Shown here one piece after another: positions 1 to 4,776 of a DNA stretch of 6,062 nt; position 1 is the first letter of the stretch; the number at the start of each line of letters is the position of its first letter. The DNA comes from Acutalibacter sp. Lineage in GTDB: Bacteria; Bacillota; Clostridia; Oscillospirales; Acutalibacteraceae. The notes below the pieces were generated by a model. The model worked only from the letters and a program-made list of their open reading frames with translations. It made no database searches and was not told the DNA's origin. Made by a program: the position numbers and the translations under genes. Location of the stretch: the NCBI GenBank assembly GCA_022801475.1, contig JAAWSH010000108.1, positions 1 through 6,062 on the forward strand, read 5' to 3'.

Positions 1-5
1 TATAC

Positions 6-20
6 ATTATTATTATTATT
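6..20. repeat. (ATT)5 microsatellite
   Basis: Five perfect tandem ATT units lie in the AT-rich left edge. No coding frame of interest runs through them. The repeat is short and could vary in copy number by slippage, but nothing ties it to a promoter or gene here. Confidence 0.7.
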
Positions 21-122
21 AAGTGTGATTGTGGGATTTAAAAATATATGGGCTATATAAATCTTTGGTTTTAGTATATCGCATTTTCTGGTATTTTTCT
101 ATGGGGGATTTCGTTATATTAG

Positions 123-163
123 AAAAAATCTTTCAGATTTTTTGCGCAAAAAAGTGCCTTTTT
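123..163. repeat. Overlapping A/T-tract inverted repeats
   Basis: A6 (123-128), T6 (138-143), A6 (148-153) and T5 (159-163) follow one another. They give three mutually exclusive inverted repeats. The first is a perfect 9-bp stem with a TTC loop (123-131 with 135-143). The second is a perfect 16-bp palindrome centred on GCGC (138-153). The third is A5-GTGCC-T5 (149-163). The stems are almost all A:T, so RNA hairpins would be weak. The 10-11 base spacing of the last three tracts would also suit intrinsic DNA bending. Function is unknown. Confidence 0.55.
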
Positions 164-373
164 CCGGGGGAATCGCTTTGCTATCAAAAGATCGCTTGGT
201 GTATTTCGTGATTTTTTGCCAAAAGAGCAGATTTGCTGGGAAGAGAACCATCTTTTGGTGGATTTCCAGGGGATTTACCTCTGGATGATCCTTTATTTTC
301 AGGAGCAGGGGCCAAAGGAGGTGAATTGGTAAATATAGACATCTTAGGGGGTAAATTGTATTAGAATTTCTCC

Positions 374-402
374 TTGCGCTTTTCTGGCTTTTTTGATAGA
401 GT
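374..402 (+). promoter_or_regulatory. Weak promoter candidate for the AraC-type gene
   Basis: TTGCGC (374-379) and TAGAGT (397-402) are separated by 17 bases, matching a sigma-A promoter at 3 of 6 and 4 of 6 positions. The predicted start near 409 would leave a leader of about 60 bases before the gene at 471. Weak boxes of this kind are common for activator or autoregulated genes, but the match could be chance. Confidence 0.3.
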
Positions 403-470
403 GTATGTGGCCCCCATGAGAGCCGCGCCTTTTGGCCTTGGCATAAAAATGGAACAAGGAGGAGCGTTCT

Positions 471-1298
471 ATGATCTGCCGGAACTATATGCTGAAGATG
501 TACGACTCGCAGAACGAGATTATCGCCTTTCCCAGCAGGGGCTACGAAGCCATTATTGAGCACAGCCATGATTTTATTGAGCTGGTGTACATTGTCAGCG
601 GCGCCCTGACGCACTGTGTCCGGGGCCAGCGTATTCCCCTGGAAAAGGGGGATATGTTTGTCATTGCCACCAGCGACCCCCACTCGATGGTCCCCTCCGG
701 CGATCCTATGGAGTGCTCCTGGGTCAACTGTATCGCCAGCCCCAGGCTTTTTTCCCAGGGGGCCCTGGATCTGGACCCTGCCCGGGTACTGAACTTCAGT
801 TTTCACCCGGATATGATCTTTTTAGTAAACCAAATGGTGCGGGAATATCAGGAGCAGAGTCCTTACAGCCAAGAGATCATGGCCAGCCTGTTTTCCGCCC
901 TGCTGTACAAGTTCCGTCAGGAAAACCAGGCCAGTGCTGGCAGGCCGTCCAGCGGCAAGTCCCAAAAGGACCGGTATATCCAGCGGGCCACCGCCTTTAT
1001 TCAAAAGAACTACCAAAAAAAGATTTACCTGGAAGATATAGCCCGGTCGGCGGGCATTAGCACAGGCTATATCAACAAAATTTTCCGGGAAGAGCGTTCT
1101 ACCACGCCCATCGAATACCTAAACATCTGCCGGGTGTCCATGGCCTGCCACCTTTTGTCCAACACGAACCATTCCATTGCGGAGATCTGCGAGCAGGTGG
1201 GCTTTCATGACATGAAATTTTTCTACTCTATGTTCAAGCGCCAGAACGGCATCTCGCCAGGGGCTTACCGAAAGATGAACCAAGTGGACGGAGGATGA
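471..1298 (+). CDS. AraC-family transcriptional regulator with cupin sensor domain
   Basis: This 275-residue protein has the usual length and layout of an AraC/XylS regulator. Residues about 15-90 form a cupin-like arm (SHDFIELVYIVSG at 32-44, then LEKGDMFVI at 57-65 and a histidine at 71), the part that normally binds a small ligand such as a sugar. Residues about 168-270 are the DNA-binding domain. Its first helix-turn-helix is near 186-206 (YLEDIARSAGISTGYINKIF), the second near 235-256 (SIAEICEQVGFHDMKFFYSMFK), and it ends with the family's typical GISPGAYRK. The ATG at 471 is chosen because AAGGAGGAG (456-464) lies 6 bases upstream. The gene stands alone and converges with the three-gene operon to its right, sharing a terminator with it. 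Family assignment is firm. The ligand and target genes cannot be read; a sugar-utilisation operon left of the window would be typical, but that is inference. Confidence 0.95.
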   Translation: MICRNYMLKMYDSQNEIIAFPSRGYEAIIEHSHDFIELVYIVSGALTHCVRGQRIPLEKGDMFVIATSDPHSMVPSGDPMECSWVNCIASPRLFSQGALDLDPARVLNFSFHPDMIFLVNQMVREYQEQSPYSQEIMASLFSALLYKFRQENQASAGRPSSGKSQKDRYIQRATAFIQKNYQKKIYLEDIARSAGISTGYINKIFREERSTTPIEYLNICRVSMACHLLSNTNHSIAEICEQVGFHDMKFFYSMFKRQNGISPGAYRKMNQVDGG

Positions 1299-1616
1299 GA
1301 CTTGGCCCTATACCGGGCCGTCAGGTTCCGAACGAGAGACGGCTGGCTTTGGCCGCCGGGCAAAAGGGCTTCCACAGAACATAGTGGATAGCAGCTGGTA
1401 AATAATATCCGGATCAACAAAAGAAAAGCCGCCGAAACTCCTGGAAGTTCCGGCGGCTTTTCATTCTGGGGCAACCTTAAGTATTTGAGAGGGGCAGAAG
1501 GGCTTAAACTCGGAGACTTGTTCTTGGACAAGCCTTGCATATAGGCTTTGGAGTGAATGTGGAAAGGTATTGCCGCATGGAGCGTCTCAAAATCAACGAG
1601 GCCAAAACGCGCTGTT
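1299..1616. other. Convergent intergenic region
   Basis: This 318-base gap lies between the stops of the AraC-type gene and of the zinc-ribbon membrane protein gene. Its one clear element is the hairpin terminator at 1423-1462. A GC-rich inverted repeat (GGCCC-N6-GGGCC, 1304-1319) follows the AraC stop by 5 bases but lacks a T-tract. Two small inverted repeats near 1515-1550 are short. Reading frames crossing the gap have no start signals, so I see no gene here. Confidence 0.6.
1423..1462. terminator. Bidirectional intrinsic terminator
   Basis: The arms GAAAAGCCGCCG (1423-1434) and CGGCGGCTTTTC (1451-1462) pair perfectly over 12 bases. After an A/C mismatch, the inner AACT/AGTT (1436-1439 with 1446-1449) extends the stem to a six-base loop. 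The A-run on one side and T-run on the other give a U-rich 3' end whichever strand is read, and further T-rich sequence follows on the minus strand. It lies 125 bases after the AraC stop and 155 bases after the operon's last stop, so it can end both transcripts. Confidence 0.88.
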
Positions 1617-2276
1617 TTATAGATGCAGCCGCCGTACGGCGTCGTCCTTTAGCTCCCTTCCTTTAAACAAGAGCAGACCTGCCAGAGCCACCAGGCTGAC
1701 GCCCACACAGATCACGGAAGGATAAATGATTTTCAGCACGCTGCAAAGCAATAGAATCAGCGGGAGAAAACCCGCAAGGATGCAGAGGGTCATACAAAAC
1801 AGGTACTCCGCCGGGCGCAGGCATAATGCCATGGCGACAATGAAAGCGGCCAGCTGGGCGCACGGGATAAAGATAGGCAGAACAAAATTCAGGGACCAGC
1901 CAGCAAACCCGGTGAATAGGTCCCACAAAAAGGTGATGGCAGAGATGGCCCCCAGCTGCCAGGTAATGGCTTTCATGGGGCTGCCCCGTTTATGGATTGT
2001 AACGCCCAATACCAGCCAGGTGCTGGCCAATGCGGCAATAACAAGAAGACTCCACCAGCCGGTTTGGGGTAAACTGAAGTTCACAGCGGAGCAAATAACC
2101 GCAACCGCAATGGTAGCCAAAGCGGCCAGCCGGAGGAACAGCTGCATCGTCTTTTTGGTGGGCGGAAGAACAGGGTAGACGGTTTCCTCCTGTTTGCCCG
2201 AGAGCGGGCTTTGGCAGAGAGGGCAGCAATGGAGAGCCCCCCTTACATGCACCTTGCATTGTTCACAAAACAGCAT
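1617..2276 (-). CDS. Zinc-ribbon integral membrane protein (DUF6320-like)
   Basis: This 219-residue protein starts with a short Cys4 zinc ribbon: CEQC at 4-7 and CPLC at 18-21. A polar linker (about 25-43) joins it to roughly six hydrophobic segments, near 46-64, 74-92, 105-122, 129-151, 155-178 and 184-204. The C-terminus is short and basic. There is no signal peptide, so the ribbon is probably cytoplasmic. The architecture fits what I recall of the uncharacterised DUF6320 family of Clostridia; I could not check this. Its ATG overlaps the end of the acyltransferase gene by 14 bases, with GAGG 9 bases before the start, which suggests translational coupling. It is the last gene of the operon. 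No catalytic motif is visible. A scaffold or transport role beside the two enzymes is possible but is inference only. Confidence 0.85.
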   Translation of the reverse strand: MLFCEQCKVHVRGALHCCPLCQSPLSGKQEETVYPVLPPTKKTMQLFLRLAALATIAVAVICSAVNFSLPQTGWWSLLVIAALASTWLVLGVTIHKRGSPMKAITWQLGAISAITFLWDLFTGFAGWSLNFVLPIFIPCAQLAAFIVAMALCLRPAEYLFCMTLCILAGFLPLILLLCSVLKIIYPSVICVGVSLVALAGLLLFKGRELKDDAVRRLHL

Positions 2277-3549
2277 TTTGTTCTACCTCGTCTTCCATAT
2301 TCGTAGTCAGGGTCACATCCAGCCCCAGCCGGGAGAGTTCCTGAAAGAAGATCCGTTCGGTTTCTCGAGACCGGTAAGGGCTGGCGAATGTGATAACAAA
2401 GCTGTCTCCAAAGGAAACGGAGCAGGCCTGTAGACATCCCGCGCAGGTGAGGACGCCGAACTGCCGGATATACTTTTCCGAGCCCTCTGGCATGGAGAGC
2501 TTTCCTACATTGGAGAAGGAGACAGTGGCGGCTTGCGCGGCAATACGGTTAGCATACCGAAGGACAACATCCTTCAGGGGTAGCGGCGCGATTCGTGCGA
2601 GAAAATTGTGTTCCAAAGCGCAGAGGCTGTCTACATGGGCCTTTAGCTTTTCCACAGCAAGCTTTTCTTGAAAGCCGCGTTTTACTTGGGCTAGTACAGA
2701 CTCCAGATCCGTGCTGTTTTTGCTGAAGTCATAGCCTACGTGAATAATGGCGAAAAAGTTCCGTGAGGAAAACGAAGGGAAATAATTGCGCAGGTTTACA
2801 GGGATGGTAACAACGACTGGCTTTTCCCGGCTCCGTACCGACATACCCTCATAAATAGAGCGAAGCAGAACGGCGGTTAGCAGTTCGGTGATGGTAGCCT
2901 TTTGGGCGCGGGCGCAGGCCAGCAGTTCTCTAACGGAAATTCTTCCTTCCAGGATGGCCAGATGGTTTTTTGGCAGGCGGTCCCCAGGGATCTGGTAAGC
3001 GGAAGGGGAAAGACCCAGCCGGCGGACAGGCTTTTCATAATACTTTTGGAAGCTATCCACCTCCTTCTGCTGGTCGGATATGCCTAAGACCGGCATGCCA
3101 TTAGCGGAAAGACCATCCTCTGGGTGCCGGACATAAAGATATTCATAGACCAGGACCCGCAAAAAGTCAAGAGCCCCGGCTCCGTCGGACAAAACATGGT
3201 ATACCTCCAGGCTGATGCGCCTACGGTAGTAGAGCACGCGAAACAGTAGGCTGCGCCGGGGAGAGGGGTAGATGGGGAAACAGGGAGGCAGCTGCTCTGG
3301 GCACGCTAGAGCGGGCAGAGGACTCTCCTCTAGATAGTACCAGAACCAGCCCCGCCGGAGCACACAGCGATAAAGGGGGAACCGCTCCATGGTTTTGTCA
3401 AGGGCGGTTTGGAGGGCGGCGGGTTCTACATCTTCCTTCAGTTCGCAGAAAAAGCGGAACACCTTGGAGTCGTGCGCCGAGCTGGTGGAGGGAAATATTT
3501 TTGCGGCGTTGTCCAGCCGCCACCAGGGCAGATAATTCCTATCGCTCAT
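2263..3549 (-). CDS. Condensation-domain/CoA-dependent acyltransferase-like protein
   Basis: This 428-residue protein has the layout of the chloramphenicol acetyltransferase-like superfamily, which includes NRPS condensation domains, alcohol acetyltransferases and PapA5-type enzymes. The N-terminal half opens with the LPWWRLDNAAKIFPS segment (7-21) and reaches the active-site motif YHVLSDG at 117-123, a form of HHxxxDG with Tyr for the first His. His118 would be the general base and Asp122-Gly123 structural. The C-terminal half has TIPVNLRNYFPS (248-259) followed by RNFF (263-266), and SNVGKLSMP (346-354), both usual in stand-alone members. There is no signal peptide and no carrier domain. 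The likely reaction is transfer of an acyl group from CoA or a carrier protein to an alcohol or amine; the substrate is unknown. The start overlaps the hydrolase gene by 11 bases, with GGAG 7 bases before ATG. The superfamily is confident, the exact activity is not. Confidence 0.85.
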   Translation of the reverse strand: MSDRNYLPWWRLDNAAKIFPSTSSAHDSKVFRFFCELKEDVEPAALQTALDKTMERFPLYRCVLRRGWFWYYLEESPLPALACPEQLPPCFPIYPSPRRSLLFRVLYYRRRISLEVYHVLSDGAGALDFLRVLVYEYLYVRHPEDGLSANGMPVLGISDQQKEVDSFQKYYEKPVRRLGLSPSAYQIPGDRLPKNHLAILEGRISVRELLACARAQKATITELLTAVLLRSIYEGMSVRSREKPVVVTIPVNLRNYFPSFSSRNFFAIIHVGYDFSKNSTDLESVLAQVKRGFQEKLAVEKLKAHVDSLCALEHNFLARIAPLPLKDVVLRYANRIAAQAATVSFSNVGKLSMPEGSEKYIRQFGVLTCAGCLQACSVSFGDSFVITFASPYRSRETERIFFQELSRLGLDVTLTTNMEDEVEQNAVL

Positions 3550-4474
3550 AATTTTTCTCCAGGAAAGAATTTATGATGGCATACGTTTTTTTGACCTGCT
3601 TAAACCAAACAGGGAGAGAGAAATAACCGTGCAAAGCGTCGGGGATTCGGTGGATTTCCACATGGTTCCCCGCTTCCCGCAGTCTTTCGCCATAGGCCTC
3701 TCCCTCGTCCCGCAGGGGACAGAATTCCGCGGTGATTATCAGGGTATTCGGTTGATTTGCAAAGGACTTGGCGGCCAGCGGCGCAAAATAGGGGTTTTCC
3801 AGGTCGGATTCACAGTCGCGGTATAGGGCAAAAAAGTCTCGCACGCGTTTGGCGGTAAGCAAGTAGCCTGTCCCGTTCTCTCGTACAGAAGGGAAAGGGG
3901 AGTTCTCTGAATGGTCGTTTCCCACCGCGGGGTAGATTAAGAGCTGCCCCGTGGGCAGAAACTCCCCTCGGTCCCGGGCCATAAGAGAGACAGCGGCAGC
4001 CAGATTGCCCCCAGCGCTGTCCCCGATCAGCACGATGTTTTCAGGGGAGGCTCCCAGCAGGTCACTGTGCAAAAAGACCTCCCGAGCGGCTGCATAGCAG
4101 TCCTCCACAGCTGCGGGGAAACGGTGTTCAGGAGCCAGACGGTAGTCAACTGAGGCCACCACACAGCCGGTCTGGGCAGCCATATCACCGCATATACCAT
4201 CGTAAGAATCAATGGAGCCCGTTACCCAGCCTCCGCCATGAAAAAACAGCAGAACACAGCTCCTTTTCCGCTGGGTGGGCGTAAAAATGCGCATGGGAAT
4301 ATGGTGCTCACCAGAGGGGATGGTATGCTCCCATATCCGATAAAGCCAGGGTTTTCTGGCACGGCGGGCGGTCAGCTTTTGCAGCTTGCGTTCCACCAGA
4401 TAGGTTCTTTCTATATCCAGATCAGGGTATGACAATAAACTAAGCGCCGCCAGCATGGTTTTATGGATGGGCAT
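3539..4474 (-). CDS. Alpha/beta hydrolase, hormone-sensitive lipase (family IV) type esterase
   Basis: This 311-residue enzyme has every hallmark of family IV carboxylesterases. The oxyanion-hole motif HGGGW is at 79-83, the conserved DYRLAPEHRFPAA at 110-122, and the nucleophile elbow GDSAGG at 151-156 with Ser153. The acid is probably Asp256 in CPLRDEG and the base His282 in LHGYFSL. The first 50 residues would form the cap. No signal peptide is seen, so it should act in the cytoplasm on short- to medium-chain esters. It is the first gene of the operon. AGAGGAG (4480-4486 on the complement) lies 5 bases before the ATG, and a strong promoter lies upstream. Its pairing with an acyltransferase suggests that the two act on the same ester, one making and one removing or trimming it, but that is inference. 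Annotators often call such proteins acetyl esterase or lipase; the true substrate is unknown. Confidence 0.93.
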   Translation of the reverse strand: MPIHKTMLAALSLLSYPDLDIERTYLVERKLQKLTARRARKPWLYRIWEHTIPSGEHHIPMRIFTPTQRKRSCVLLFFHGGGWVTGSIDSYDGICGDMAAQTGCVVASVDYRLAPEHRFPAAVEDCYAAAREVFLHSDLLGASPENIVLIGDSAGGNLAAAVSLMARDRGEFLPTGQLLIYPAVGNDHSENSPFPSVRENGTGYLLTAKRVRDFFALYRDCESDLENPYFAPLAAKSFANQPNTLIITAEFCPLRDEGEAYGERLREAGNHVEIHRIPDALHGYFSLPVWFKQVKKTYAIINSFLEKNYER

Positions 4475-4497
4475 AATGACTCCTCTATAGGGCCGTT

Positions 4498-4521
4498 GAA
4501 TGATTTACGCGGAAAACATTC
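4498..4521. promoter_or_regulatory. 24-bp imperfect palindrome in the operon leader
   Basis: The two halves, GAATGATTTACG and CGGAAAACATTC, are complementary at 10 of 12 positions, with outer arms GAATG/CATTC perfect. The element lies between the predicted transcription start of the minus-strand operon (about 4545) and its ribosome binding site (4480-4486). It could be a repressor operator or, in RNA, a hairpin just before the first gene. Its length and symmetry suit a dimeric regulator; which one is unknown. Confidence 0.5.
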
Positions 4522-4535
4522 GTGCCTGTTAAGAT

Positions 4536-4554
4536 AATATATTAATACTATATT
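4536..4554. repeat. Inverted repeat over the operon -10 box and start site
   Basis: AATATA (4536-4541) and TATATT (4549-4554) form a perfect inverted repeat with a 7-base spacer. It covers the downstream part of the -10 box and the predicted start site of the minus-strand promoter, where a bound protein would block transcription. The sequence is pure A/T apart from one base, so chance symmetry is a real alternative. Confidence 0.4.
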
Positions 4555-4580
4555 GTACTCCTATGATTTTAGTTTGTCAA
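4552..4580 (-). promoter_or_regulatory. Near-consensus sigma-A promoter for the three-gene operon
   Basis: Read on the complement, TTGACA (4575-4580) is a perfect -35 box and TACAAT (4552-4557) a 5-of-6 -10 box, separated by exactly 17 bases. The start should fall near 4545, giving a leader of about 70 bases before the hydrolase ATG. Such a strong core promoter usually needs repression rather than activation, which fits the inverted repeats lying on and just after it. Confidence 0.82.
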
Positions 4581-4636
4581 ATGGTATAGAATTCACGGGC
4601 CGTTGGCCGTCATGCTGCTTAGAAGTCGTATTCCGT

Positions 4637-4656
4637 TAAACGCTCAAGTAAACGCT
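4637..4656 (+). repeat. Direct repeat TAAACGCT x2
   Basis: TAAACGCT occurs at 4637-4644 and 4649-4656 with CAAG between, a 12-base period. A third near copy, AACCGCT, is at 4682-4688. The group lies just upstream of the right-facing promoter candidate, where binding sites for an activator or autoregulator would be expected. No protein can be assigned. Confidence 0.45.
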
Positions 4657-4688
4657 AGGTTGATTTTTCGTGCGGGCATTCAACCGCT

Positions 4689-4709
4689 CCGGTATTGTTT
4701 AACCGGTAT
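4689..4709 (+). repeat. CCGGTAT direct repeat and CCGGT/ACCGG inverted repeat in promoter spacer
   Basis: CCGGTAT is repeated at 4689-4695 and 4703-4709, 14 bases apart, and CCGGT (4689-4693) also pairs with ACCGG (4702-4706). The motif spans the -35 box and the spacer of the promoter candidate at 4695-4723, a normal site for an XRE-type autorepressor. The function is inferred from position only. Confidence 0.4.
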
Positions 4710-4723
4710 GCTTCCTGTATACT
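4695..4723 (+). promoter_or_regulatory. Promoter candidate for the XRE-type gene
   Basis: TTGTTT (4695-4700) and TATACT (4718-4723) are separated by 17 bases. The -10 box matches consensus at 5 of 6 positions, the -35 box at 3 of 6. The predicted start near 4730 leaves about 45 bases before the chosen ATG at 4777, a usual leader length, and it excludes the upstream TTG at 4603 as a start. It faces away from the strong operon promoter. Confidence 0.5.
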
Positions 4724-4763
4724 ATCCAGGAAGGGCAGAGCAGCCCTATCCCAGCAATTGGAT

Positions 4764-4770
4764 AAGGAGA
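4764..4770 (+). promoter_or_regulatory. Ribosome binding site that decides the XRE gene start
   Basis: AAGGAGA sits directly before ATG 4771 and 6 bases before ATG 4777. The first spacing is too short for initiation, so 4777 is the better start. The two choices differ only by Met-Glu. No comparable site precedes the TTG at 4603, and the extra 56-58 codons from there look like untranslated control sequence. Confidence 0.75.
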
Positions 4771-4776
4771 ATGGAA

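Larger units (their letters stand above)
1..470. other. AT-rich region without a convincing gene
   Basis: This 470-base stretch before the AraC-type gene is clearly richer in A and T than the rest of the window, most of all over about 1-240. It contains the (ATT)5 run, A/T-tract inverted repeats (123-163), an open but start-less reading frame (123-332), an isolated perfect Shine-Dalgarno sequence (314-324) and a weak promoter candidate (374-402). A 60-codon ATG frame at 29-211 has no ribosome binding site and a low-complexity, aromatic-rich translation, so I do not call it. The most likely reading is the upstream control region of the regulator plus spacer, perhaps with remnants of a decayed gene. 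Confidence 0.5.

Noticed and set aside
29..211. 60-codon ATG frame on the plus strand
   Set aside because: No Shine-Dalgarno site, AT-driven composition (many Phe, Leu, Ile, Tyr) and no family resemblance.
114..806. 230-codon open frame on the minus strand
   Set aside because: It overlaps the reverse of the AraC-type gene in its first half, has no ribosome binding site, and its translation is low-complexity without recognisable motifs. The AraC frame is certain.
1304..1319. GGCCC-N6-GGGCC hairpin just after the AraC stop
   Set aside because: Stem of only 5 bp and no T-tract follows, so it is not called as a terminator; the hairpin at 1423-1462 is far better.
1265..1540. 91-codon minus-strand frame in the convergent gap
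   Set aside because: It runs through the terminator hairpin and the end of the AraC-type gene, without start signals or protein-like composition.
1726..2178. 150-codon plus-strand frame
   Set aside because: It is the antisense shadow of the membrane protein gene, whose cysteine motifs, helices and coupled start are convincing.
4490..4605. GGGCCGTTG repeated at 4490-4498 and 4597-4605
   Set aside because: Nine bases repeated once about 107 bases apart on either side of the operon promoter. No integration gene or target-site pattern supports an attachment site or insertion scar.
4603..4776. N-terminal extension of the XRE gene starting at TTG
   Set aside because: No ribosome binding site, it would include the promoter candidate and repeats, and the HTH domain begins naturally at 4777, which has AAGGAGA at good spacing.
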